From assembly GCF_963678635.1 (NCBI RefSeq), contig NC_087065.1:72923345-72987344 (forward strand): a DNA stretch of 64,000 nucleotides, written 5' to 3'. Position 1 is the first letter of the stretch. Each line of letters starts with the position of its first letter. The stretch comes from Symsagittifera roscoffensis. Taxonomy: Eukaryota > Xenacoelomorpha > Acoela > Convolutidae. Positions 37,326-47,392 of this stretch are shown here, one piece after another. The position numbers and the translations under genes were made by a program. The notes under the pieces were generated by a model that saw only the letters and a program-made list of their open reading frames with translations, searched no databases and was not told the DNA's origin.

Positions 37326-39068
37326 ATGAGCCACACTCAAAGTGACGATAGTCCAGATGACGAAGAGGTTTACCCCTTCCTCATAGATGCCCCCGATAAT
37401 AGAGGGCAACATGATTTTTGCAAGAATTTACTCCTGAATTTGTTTGAACCCGGAATCAGCTCATGCAAAGCAGAATTCCCAGATGTAAAAATCAAAAGAC
37501 AAATTATTGAACATTATCTGAAAAATATATGTAATCTAACACAACAATACGGAATCTACACCATAGAATTCAGCACACCAAACCCGAATCACCGCAAATA
37601 TGTAATTCAAACAGACGATCTTGAATTAGAATTTTCAAAGGTATTCTTAGAATATATTGAAAGCATACAATATCATAATTCACAAAGAGCAAACTCTGTA
37701 TTCACTAAAGAAGTTTTTGTAATAATATATACCTATATTTCTATATTAGAAAAAACAGAATTAAAAAGTATCTCACCAACTGAAACATCAAAACATACAA
37801 AAGTACGACATGAAATCACATTATTTTCAACTTTTCTACATATAATCAAAGAAAATTTCACTAAAGACGATGTTTCACAACACAAAAAACATGACTTACA
37901 AAAAATTTTGGCATGGTTTATAATAGATTATTTCACACATAATATAGACTTATTTTCACAAGCAAGAAAAAATTTCAGACCTCAAAATTCAAATGATGAT
38001 ACTGCCATTACAGAACAATCAGACTACGTTTGGGACCCTGAATGGTCTCATCCTACATTTATAAATATCTCACAATCAATCTCAAGTCAAGCAATAAGTA
38101 CAATATCTTTCCACAGAGATTATGTAAAAGTAGTACCACTAACCATTGATGCAACACCATTAAACTACAATACATTTTTACCTGATACACGAAATAACAG
38201 TTTAAATTCGACCGTCATACACATTGAAAACCTTAATGGAACTAGAAATCTTACACAACAAGATATTCAAACACCATCACACTTCATAAATGAAGAAATT
38301 GTCCAAACAACAACTACACAACAAAGTATTTCACCAATACATCCAAATTTAAAAACACCAAGAAATACAAATACTTCACTGGCACAAGTAACCTTACAAT
38401 CAACCGTTAAGCCTTCGGTTGCTCCAAAATATTCACATATGGATTATCAAACATATAGACCCATGACAGTACCATCAAAACCACGAAGAACGTTCACAAG
38501 AAACACTTTTGCAGAACACAATTATAATTACGCACATTCGTCAAAAACAAACTACCCCCCACGAAAAAATAATAATCATGTATGTTCTCACTATTGGGAT
38601 AACCCAATGACAACAATCAACTCAGTAAATTTTCGAACTAATTCACATCCTCCACAGGATCATAGTGAAAATTACCCATTCTTTCAACAAAATAAAAATA
38701 AAAAGCAAGCACCTCATCATACGGATTAATTATCATCTGATGATGATTTTTTACAGCCAGACATTTTTGCACCATATACCCAAGAACATCGCAAACAAGG
38801 ATCGCGACGACCTCATGCATATAATAGAATTTTTTCTCCAAACCCAACAGATACACGAAATCAACAACCAATACATATGCCAAATCCAACTAATACACAA
38901 TCTTTTCAACCAATTCAACCACAAAACTCAATGACTATGCACTCGTATCAACCAACTCAAATGCAAAATGAAATACCACTTCCATATTACCTTCAACAAC
39001 ACGAAATAACAAAAAATCAACTTTCAAATTTTCGCAAATGCCAAATGCCGCAGAATCACTACATATGA
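37326..39068 (+). pseudogene. ORF1 of the retroelement, unknown function, gag-proximal
   Basis: An open frame of 467 codons begins MSHTQSDDSPDDEEVYPFLI and meets a TAA at 38727-38729. The same frame then stays open, with a coding-like Gln/Pro/Asn-rich stretch (contains FAPYTQEHRKQGS), to 39068. The N-terminal half has alternating charged and aromatic residues and no motif I can name. The second half is Thr/Asn/Ser/Gln-rich. Position just upstream of capsid suggests a matrix-like N-terminal part of Gag. It would need a change of register near 39000 to join the capsid frame, so it could equally be a separate protein. Its size is far more than a usual Ty3/gypsy matrix region. Confidence 0.6.
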
Positions 39069-39841
39069 CAATGAATCCATACCTCATAAGTGGATCATCA
39101 ATAACAACCAATAAACCACTGATGGTATTCACAGGAACAGATCCTGAATATTCTGTAGAAGATTATTTATATGCAGTAACAGCAAATTTAATTTTAAATA
39201 TTGGACGTGAACCAATTAATACGCCACTACATCAAAATTGGATACATAGACGCACAGCATTGATACAAACAACCTTAGATGGCGCAGCTCAAAAATGGTT
39301 TTCAGTATTACCTATAGAAATAAAATCAGACTGGAAAAGATTTACACAAGAATTTTCAAAAATGTTTGACTCCGAAAGAAATAAACAACACCAAAGAGTT
39401 TTATGTAATGAAATTCGCAGATTACCAAATGAAACCATCAAACAATTAGCAGTACGTATCGAAACACTAGTTCGAAAAGCAAGTTCACTTAATACACATG
39501 ACTATAAAAACATAAAAATGACAGAAATTTTAATGATGACCTTAACACCTCAATTAAGGAAAATAGCAATAAAAAAGAGAGCATCTCATCCTTCTTCAAT
39601 TCGAGAGCCAGATTTAGATTTTCGAAAACTAGTAGACAAACTAGAGCAAGCGGAAATCATAATGAAGCTTGAAGAAACAGAAAATCTAAAACTACAATAT
39701 GTTAATCGAATTGAAACAAACACTACACATATAAATAACATACAGGAATCAGATACAGACCTAGTTGAAAAAATCACTGAAATACTAAATAGTTATGAAA
39801 AACACCCAAATTTTAAAGGCAAATCATCTTTCAAAAAATGA
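39038..39841 (+). CDS. Gag capsid region
   Basis: A 267-codon frame resembles the retrotransposon gag/capsid family. The tract VFTGTDPEYSVEDYLYAV is followed by a helix with DGAAQKWFSVLP, then SDWKRFTQEFSKMFDS, NEIRRLPNETIKQLAVRIE and a C-terminal basic helical part. This is the usual layout (F.G....V..WL, then aW...L, then f...F). The frame is closed by a TGA (39839-39841) placed directly before the zinc knuckle, which continues in the same frame. The start chosen is the first ATG in frame. The true N-terminus may lie in ORF1. Confidence 0.85.
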   Translation: MPNAAESLHMTMNPYLISGSSITTNKPLMVFTGTDPEYSVEDYLYAVTANLILNIGREPINTPLHQNWIHRRTALIQTTLDGAAQKWFSVLPIEIKSDWKRFTQEFSKMFDSERNKQHQRVLCNEIRRLPNETIKQLAVRIETLVRKASSLNTHDYKNIKMTEILMMTLTPQLRKIAIKKRASHPSSIREPDLDFRKLVDKLEQAEIIMKLEETENLKLQYVNRIETNTTHINNIQESDTDLVEKITEILNSYEKHPNFKGKSSFKK

Positions 39842-41296
39842 TGTAACTATTGCCGACGATACGGACATAGTATTTCCGAATGTAGACAAAAACAACAAGA
39901 TAACCAAAACAAACCTCAAAAGCATAAAGAACCAAATAAATCGTTCTATCAATATATGAAAAAAGATCAAAATCTACCAAACAAAAATATATATAGTAAC
40001 AACAGTTCAGGAAAACCACTTCCGAACAACACCAATTACACAAGGAATCAATCACCATATAACTCAAGCTATAGAAGAATATCACCAGAACGAAGAAATA
40101 CACAAAATTCTTCACAAAATAATTATAATCGATCAAATAGTCAAAATAACTATTCGAGATCAAATTCCAATGCAACACAATTTGTTTCTAGATCCAGTTC
40201 CCAATCAAACCCAAGAAATAAACACTATTCCAATAATCAATCACGAAACTCATCATACAACAGAAATAGGAACTATTCACATAATCGAAATAGAAGTTAT
40301 TCGAACAATCGAAATCAGAATTACCCGAACAATCGATCAAGAAATAACTCATATAATAGATCAAACCATCACAGATCAAATGACAATTATCAAAACAGAT
40401 CACGGAATAATTCACAAAATCGAAATTCAAGTTATAATAATCAATATAGAAATTATTCCCAGTCACCACATAGGAATAATAACCATTATAATAATTCTAA
40501 ACATCGATACAGAAGTAGTACACCAAAACATCACAGACATATTAATCAAGTACAGTCAAATGAAGAAACAACATCAGACCCCCCAGGTATTGATGACACA
40601 GGAAGTAACGAACTACAACTAAATCAAATAAACTGTGGATCATCAGATACAGAAAGTGATACAGAAAATACCATCTCCGTAAATATGATAACAGTCGAAA
40701 ACGACTACGAACCTATCATATATGAACAACTTTTTACATCACATATATATGAAAATCAATTGGAACTCCTTCACAATTATTATATTGAACCCATCAATAC
40801 TACACAAACTGCACAAGAAATAAACGAAATTAACACGTTAAATAAACCCGATGAAAATGACAAAACAAAAGGTTTAAACACAAATCATATTTATCAAAAT
40901 ATACAAAAAGAACAACCCAGAGAAAAAATTTGGACCATACCATTTCTCTTAGAAAATCCAAGAAACAAAAAATTTCAACCACCAGATCTTGAAATTGATT
41001 TTTTAATTGATTCAGGAGCAGAATCAAACATAATTAATATTCCCACATGGAATGAAATCAAAACATTACATCCAAAATTAACGCCTCTTGCAACCTCTAG
41101 TAAACTAGCAACAGCACAAGGATCAACATTAGTAAATTATGGAAAAATCCAATTATTCCTCCTACCCACAAGAACAATGGAGCAAAATAAAATTCTAAAC
41201 CACCAGTTAAACAAATATTTCATATCACTGATATTAAACACAATATCATTGGCATACCATTTATATCAAAATATATACCAACAATCAACATCTTGA
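39842..41296 (+). pseudogene. Nucleocapsid zinc knuckle, Ser/Arg/Asn-rich linker and retropepsin
   Basis: Immediately after the TGA the frame encodes a CCHC knuckle, CNYCRRYGHSISEC (C-X2-C-X4-H-X4-C). A long Asn/Ser/Arg/Tyr-rich tract follows (about 40000-40540) and then an acidic linker. The aspartic protease follows near 41000-41100 with FLIDSGAESNIINIP, the DSG-type catalytic loop. At about 41195 the protease C-terminal part (HNIIGIPFISKYIP) moves to another register and stays open there to about 41460, while the original frame ends at 41296. The RT frame downstream is back in the original register, so two compensating indels bracket this segment. The repetitive linker is unusually long. 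Confidence 0.8.
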
Positions 41297-41455
41297 ATAG
41301 TAAAATACTGATCAAAGATAAGTACACAAAAACAAAAAATACAGCTCTAACATTTTTTCAAAGATTAAATAAACAACCACCATTTTTCTCAAAATTTTAT
41401 CCAATTTATAACCAACAACGGAAACACCTGAAACCACTATCAGGAAATATATATA

Positions 41456-42589
41456 ATGTCAGACCTTGAGTTTAAACCTATTCACAAGTTTTTCAAAATC
41501 ACGATTTCATCTATAAAATATTTGAAAAACATGAATTCAGACATCATTTCGCTACACATGTATAACAATACTCCGTATCAAGTAACATTACCCTTAGGAC
41601 TTTTAGGATATTGCGAAACAAACGCTACAATATCACCCATACATGAAATAGCATACCGCGTAAATAATATACTCCAATTATTAGATATTTGCCAATCTAC
41701 AATTCTGAACGAAGAATTATCCATAAATAACATAATAAGCAATGAAAAGAGAAACACGGATTATTTCACAAAAACACCATATTTTAAACCAACATTCAAT
41801 ATAACAAATTACACAAAAAAACAACAACAACAATTTTTAACGATGTTTAACTTTGAACAATCACAAATTACACAAACCGAATTTGACAGACTAGCAAAAC
41901 AACTGTTAAAATATTCAACAGTCTACGCAACATCAAAATTTGATGTTGGGAAAATCAGTTCATTACTACATCTCCCGTTAAAACCTGACGCAGTTTTCAA
42001 AAAACAAAGAGCTAGTAAAGTACCAATTCATTTACACGACAAAGTAAATAGATTACTTGATATTTTAGAACAATACAAAATTATCTCACCAGTAAACAAA
42101 GAAGAACAACCAAAAGGTAACACATTTATTAACCCTGTTATCATCCTAGCAAACGGAGAATCATTAAAAATAGTTTTAGATGCTAGATACCTCAATTCAC
42201 TAATAGACGAATCAAAATGCAATTGGCCTATTGAACCAATACAAGTTATTTTAACAAAAATAAACGGAAAATACTTTACAACCGCAGATATGAATAGTGC
42301 ATACAATCAAATGCCACTAGATGAACAATCACGACGTTTAACACAATTTGTTATTGGAAATCAACAATATGAATTCAACCGCCTATTCTATGGAATATCC
42401 ATAGGACCAGCTGCATTTTCAGCTTTTATGAGCAAAATTTTTAGACCACTAATACTCAAGAAAAACGCAATCACCTATTTAGACGATGTTTTTATGCAAT
42501 CACAAACAAAAGAAGAAATGTTTACAGTTTTAGAACACTATCATAAAATACTTCAGAACGAAAATCTGAAGGCCGCCCCCGACCACTGA
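41456..42589 (+). CDS. Reverse transcriptase domain (truncated)
   Basis: 377 codons. A connector of about 160 residues is followed by RT: NPVIILANGESLKIVLDARY, DMNSAYNQMPLDE (catalytic Asp in the first palm motif), FNRLFYGISIGPAAFSAFM, and the YLDD box at about residues 341-344 (42476-42487). It stops with NLKAAPDH, where the RT family continues into the LGH motif and thumb. The missing thumb and connection (on the order of 80-90 codons by comparison with other gypsy elements) show a deletion at about 42587. This copy therefore cannot make an intact RT. It lies in the same frame as capsid, RNase H and integrase. Confidence 0.9.
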   Translation: MSDLEFKPIHKFFKITISSIKYLKNMNSDIISLHMYNNTPYQVTLPLGLLGYCETNATISPIHEIAYRVNNILQLLDICQSTILNEELSINNIISNEKRNTDYFTKTPYFKPTFNITNYTKKQQQQFLTMFNFEQSQITQTEFDRLAKQLLKYSTVYATSKFDVGKISSLLHLPLKPDAVFKKQRASKVPIHLHDKVNRLLDILEQYKIISPVNKEEQPKGNTFINPVIILANGESLKIVLDARYLNSLIDESKCNWPIEPIQVILTKINGKYFTTADMNSAYNQMPLDEQSRRLTQFVIGNQQYEFNRLFYGISIGPAAFSAFMSKIFRPLILKKNAITYLDDVFMQSQTKEEMFTVLEHYHKILQNENLKAAPDH

Positions 42590-43231
42590 ACATCAAACAC
42601 GATTTGAAGAAATTAAAAAAAACTTCTAACTGAACAAATTTCAAACACAATTCCAGATCCAAATCAACCATTCTATGCAATGTGCGATGCTTCAAATTTT
42701 GGCATCGGCGCAGCATTACTACAATCACACAGTGATACAAATAAAATGAACCTTATATCAGCAAATTCCCGATTATTCACTCAAGCAGAGCTACGACTCT
42801 CAACTCTAATGAGAGAATGTACAGCTATAATTTATACACTTACAGAATATGAATTTCTGATACTTGGATCAAAACATCCAACAGTTCGATTCACAGATCA
42901 TAAACCAATCATTTTTCTCTTTACACAAAAGTCAAATCCCAATCACCGAGTTTATAGATTTCAATTATTTCTAATGAAATTTCCAAACTTACATATAGTT
43001 TGGACAGCAGGAAAGAATCTTGCATTACCAGATACATTAAGTCGAAATACACCACCTGAATTATTTACACGAAAAACTACAATTGAAATTTTCAAAAATA
43101 TTAAATTTTACCTTGCAAAAGACAAAACATCACCCCGACTAGAATGCAAATATGCAAAAAAAACTGACATTGAACAATCACAAATAAATAACCTACAACA
43201 TTTCCCCACTTTACTAAGACTGCCAAAATAA
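42590..43231 (+). pseudogene. RNase H domain
   Basis: After the deletion a one-base register change and a TAA near 42629 precede a clear RNase H: MCDASNFGIGAALLQ (first catalytic Asp), MRECTAIIYTL (Glu), VRFTDHKPIIFL (Asp) and the closing NLALPDTLSRN. The catalytic triplet is present, so the domain itself is well kept although it is cut off from its RT. It is in the gag-pol frame. Confidence 0.85.
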
Positions 43232-43672
43232 TCACTACGAAGTTGATCTACTTGGAACATCAACTTTCAAACCAATTCCATACTCACAATGGATAAAAAA
43301 TAACACCCAACAAAAACGAATAAAACACCACTCGAATAAAAAAGACTTTTTTCCGTTAATTGAAAAAGAAAATTTAACTGATAAAATAAATTTATCAGGA
43401 CCACAAAAAAATGATTCAAAATACACAATAAATCAAGTTTTTGACCTCCATGACCCACTTGACACAATTCCTTTATCTAAATTAGAAATTGAAAATATTT
43501 TTCTCCCTCCAACAGATAAAATTACAATTGAAATCTTGAAACAATATCAAAATCTTGACCCAGTAATTAGACAACTAAAATCATGGCACAAATACAAAAC
43601 TAAGCCCGTAAAGGCAGATACCACAATTTTAGGAATAAAAACTTTCCTCCGATTCCTTGTCTTCCTTTAAGT
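43232..43672 (+). pseudogene. RNase H-integrase linker, frameshifted
   Basis: Coding-like sequence continues (for example KYTINQVFDLHDPLDTIPLS, then ILKQYQNLDPVIRQLKSWHK) but in a register different from its neighbours. It returns to the main frame near 43655 just before the integrase. The LDPVIRQLKSW words are typical of the region before the integrase zinc finger in gypsy elements. Confidence 0.65.
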
Positions 43673-45007
43673 ATGATTCTAATAGCTTTTAACATTTCAC
43701 ATACACAAAACACTAAAGGACACTCTGGATCAGAGAAAACATATTCAAATTTTACACAAAATTTTTATTTTCCAAATGCACCAATTTGGATAAAAGTACT
43801 ATGCAATGATTGTATAGTATGTCAGCTAAATAAACCTTATCCAAATCAAAAACAAATAGCACAAAAACAAGATTTTAAAGGACAGAGTTTATATTTTAAC
43901 CACCGTATTTCATTCGATACAAAAGGACCAATTTCACCATCCTCTGAAGGAAACTCCTACATTATGGTAATTGTTGATGCATTTACACATTATGTAGACC
44001 TCAACCCAGTACCACATTGTAACGCTTATTATGCTTACACAACACTTTATGAACACTGGATAGCTAAATTCGGATTACCCGAAATCTTAGTTACAGACAA
44101 CGGTACAGAATTCATAAATAATGAAATCATCACACTATTTCACTTATATAACATCAAACACAAACCGCGTACATCTCATGCACCTTGGACAAACGGTTTA
44201 GTCGAAGGTATGAACCGTTCACTACAAGAATATCTTAGATGTATCATAAATGGAAATGATACAAGATACACAGAATGGTCAGCAGATGTAAAATTATTTC
44301 CCTTAGCATATAACTCACAAATTACGACAACTCTAGGAATGTCACCATACGAAATGGTTTTTAATCAAAAGCCACGTAAACCAATTATGTTTACAGCAAA
44401 CTCTCATAAAAATGCACAAGGTCATTGCCAACCAAATAAAGACTCAGTTTGTTATAACATACCTTTACACACGCATGATGCAGATCATTTTCATCACCCA
44501 CAAATCCTTAAATTAGCCTCCAGTACACACACCGAATGGATTTTAAATAGAGATAAAAAACACAATGAAATTTACCAAAGAGTAACAAAAAAATTGTTAC
44601 AAAGGCAAAACATTAACGAACAAATAAATTCACGCTTTACACCAGCCTCAGATTTAAAAATTGGAACATTTGTCTTAATACCTAATTTTAATACACAAAA
44701 AGGAATTTCTAAGAAATTACAACCCCTTCGCAAAGGACCATGCCAAATAATTGCCAAACCCACTGACGTAACATATAAAATCACCGATTCAGACCAAAAA
44801 GAAATTGTTCAACATCGAAACAATTTATTGCCTTACTACCCAAAAGAATACGCACTACGCGAACTAACTCAATTATATTCTTTCACAGGTTTAAAAGTTA
44901 TTCAAAATCACCCACATACGGAAAATGAAATAAATGAACAAAACGACATTCACCTTGAAAAACAAAATAAAAACCAACTACAACCCAAAACAATACAAAA
45001 AAGCTAG
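43673..45007 (+). CDS. Integrase
   Basis: 444 codons. The N-terminal zinc-binding region has His10 and His17 (GHSG) and Cys47/Cys50 (CIVC). The catalytic core has Asp82 (SFDTKGPI), Asp142 (VTDNGTEF) and Glu178 (GLVEGMNRSLQ) with 35 residues between the last two, so DD35E is intact. After the core come NSQITTTLGMSPYEMVF and a C-terminal GPY/F-like module (LRKGPCQIIAKPTDVTYKI). The start used is the first ATG of the uninterrupted frame. The family's domain begins somewhat upstream. This is the best-preserved enzyme of the element. Its last 60 codons are also found at 47393-47590 because of the duplication. Confidence 0.92.
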   Translation: MILIAFNISHTQNTKGHSGSEKTYSNFTQNFYFPNAPIWIKVLCNDCIVCQLNKPYPNQKQIAQKQDFKGQSLYFNHRISFDTKGPISPSSEGNSYIMVIVDAFTHYVDLNPVPHCNAYYAYTTLYEHWIAKFGLPEILVTDNGTEFINNEIITLFHLYNIKHKPRTSHAPWTNGLVEGMNRSLQEYLRCIINGNDTRYTEWSADVKLFPLAYNSQITTTLGMSPYEMVFNQKPRKPIMFTANSHKNAQGHCQPNKDSVCYNIPLHTHDADHFHHPQILKLASSTHTEWILNRDKKHNEIYQRVTKKLLQRQNINEQINSRFTPASDLKIGTFVLIPNFNTQKGISKKLQPLRKGPCQIIAKPTDVTYKITDSDQKEIVQHRNNLLPYYPKEYALRELTQLYSFTGLKVIQNHPHTENEINEQNDIHLEKQNKNQLQPKTIQKS

Positions 45008-45195
45008 ATCAAAAAATACCTCAAAAAGAAAGGAAAAATAGAAAAATGATAGAAAAAATTATACCACAAGAACAAGTCGAGAAATCAGAACATAGAGAGT
45101 CATCACGACTTAGAAATCAACCACGTAAAAACTACAAAACATTCATCCCACAATCTAAAATATTAAAGAAAATTGAATTTCAAAAACAGCTTTAA
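45008..45195 (+). pseudogene. C-terminal tail of Pol in a shifted frame
   Basis: In another register the sequence stays open to 45195 and reads SSRLRNQPRKNYKTF near its end, a basic tail of the type that ends many gypsy integrases. It is repeated at about 47585-47775. Confidence 0.5.
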
Positions 45196-46021
45196 TTTTA
45201 AAATTAATAATCTTTGCACCGCTGAAACATTTTGAACTTCATTTTTCAAAATAACATGCTGACAAACACGCAGCGATTCTAGTTCAAAATTAGCCAATAG
45301 GATTCATTCAATCCGTCACCTTCTATAACTATAACACAAACCAATTAGACGAAAGATATTAAACTCCAGGCATATCTATAACTATAACCTTACAACCTCC
45401 AGGTCAAAAATAAGCAAACCACTCAAACTTGACAACTAAAATAAATACCACCATAATATCATAACCCTCCCTTATCTAATAACGCAAAAATCAACATTAT
45501 TTTCCCAACTCAGACCTCAAAAACCCCCAACCAAAAATGATAAATTAGCCTTAGCCTAAAGTAAAAATACGACCATATTAATTTAGCCTAAAGTACAAAA
45601 ATCTCAAAAATACCCCAGATCACCTGACAAATAAAAATAAAGCAAACAAGACATCCCGAACACCAGAAAATTCGCCCCCAACAATTTTTCACAAAACTCA
45701 ACCCACTTGTCAAAAAATCGATAAATAATTCGACCACACTTGAAAATCGCCCCAAACAACAAAAAATATTCGACCAAGAAGCCATTTCTTAAATGGTCTT
45801 CTATCGATCAGTCAATACAATTTTCAACATTTTCATAAACTTTTTAACAATACTTAAACCTTTATTCATATTTCTCTTTGATACTTTTGAAGCTTTTATA
45901 ATAATTTTAATCATTTTTTGCAATATTTTTTAAAATTTTCTACTCCCTATTTGAAATATATCTCCAACTTTCCCAAGTCATTGACCATATTCACAGGTAC
46001 GAAAACCCAAAGTTTATTTAA
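45196..46021 (+). other. Spacer between Pol and ORF-A
   Basis: No coding frame of note. It is A/C-rich in its first half and T-rich in its second. CATATTCACAG/GTACG at about 45997 is a possible 3' splice site just before the ORF-A start. The same spacer recurs at about 47776-48597. Confidence 0.5.
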
Positions 46022-47352
46022 ATGATACGAACCATTTTTAGTAGAACAGATATTTTTTTACTATTTGTAATTTTTATAACATTTTTATCATCCCTAATAT
46101 TGACAATATGCAAATGTATAAAGAAGGCAATCATAACATTTGCCTTAGCAACAATCCTTTTAATTCTTTTCCTTGAAGAATACAACAATAAACATAAATT
46201 TTTTCACTAAGAGAAATCAATCAGAAAACCCTCAAAATTGCTAACCAACAATCACACAGTCAGTCTTCACCGACATCATCCCAAGAAAACCCGACAATAC
46301 CTACAATTACCCAAAACCCCCAAACATCTACACGAATTTCTTTCCAAGATAACCCATACACTTTTGAAGAACGACACGCTCGCTTATCTGAACCATTAGG
46401 ACCAGTTCAGCGACAGGCACCTCTAAGTGAACCAACATATAACTTGTACCCAACACTACCACAAGAATTAAGTAGAATAAGAAATATTAGTCAAAACCAA
46501 AATACAGTTGAAATAAATAGACAAATTATACATCCACGACGAAATAGAAATTTTCAAACCCCCCGAGTTCATTTTGATACACCCCAATCCCCATCACCAA
46601 GTACTCCAGAAAACCCAATTCGCATATTATCGGATACCCCTACACTTTTTTCACAACGTAGCACCTCAAGTATACCCTCAGATTACTAAGGTTCAACACC
46701 AACGTCTGAACAAATACGTGACAATCCCTTTAACCCCCTCAACCAAACATCACGACTACCATATTGGACAACACAGTCATTCACACAAGGTGAACCAATT
46801 TTAATAAATGACCCAATAGATATTTCTACGGATACAACAACATCATCATCACTACCAGAAACATTATCAGTACCGTCAACCTCATCAATAAGCCAGATTT
46901 CACCGACGCCTTTCCCCCTAAATTTCCCAAATAACCTCGACGCTAGATATCGAGAACAATCATCAACAAATATCCCTTTAAGATTAGATTGGAACACGTT
47001 CACAGCACCCCCACCATTATTTGGACAACATCCAGAAAGTAACCGACTCCACAATTGGGCACTCCATAGACTACAGTATAGACAAGACATCCACGAAGAC
47101 ATTCGTGACCATAACATCCAAATACTCCAATAAAATAGTCTACAATTAAAATTGGAAATCACGGTTAAACTTAACAACATTGCTTAAGATCCTTACCCAT
47201 TAAACCCACCCAATATAACAGCTCAATCGCTACCACCACCATTTATAACAACTGAAGTAATATATAAATACGACAGATATACCAAAAAGACAATTGGTTA
47301 CATCACTTTTTATAACCCATACTCAGGATTATCATACACATGTATATTCTAA
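46022..47352 (+). pseudogene. ORF-A, membrane-anchored accessory frame, copy 1
   Basis: ATG at 46022 opens 62 codons with two hydrophobic segments (IFLLFVIFITFLSSLILTI and ITFALATILLILFL) separated by a short basic CKCIKK. A one-base difference then shifts the register. From about 46231 the frame runs Ser/Thr/Pro/Gln-rich to 47352, with TAA codons at 46687, 47131 and 47185. The C-terminal part is coding-like on both sides of each stop (PHNITAQSLPPP-type Pro-rich text, then KYDRYTKKTIGYITFYNPYS). I do not recognise the family. Two transmembrane helices plus a long polar domain suggest a membrane protein. Position before the envelope gene suggests a partner in budding or envelope function, which is inference. 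Confidence 0.5.
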
Positions 47353-47392
47353 AAATATTAATTTTTCTCCAACTCTTTTTTCTAGTACATCG

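Larger units (their letters stand above)
44816..47392 (+). repeat. Internal duplication 1, copy 1
   Basis: Unit of about 2.58 kb, from within the integrase C-terminus (AACATCGAAACAATTTATTGCC) through ORF-A to the first bases of the envelope gene. The next copy follows at 47393. At the join, TTCTAGTACATCG leads straight back into the integrase text. Copies differ by only a few bases, including one 9-bp GCCTTAGCC slip at about 45550. Confidence 0.9.
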
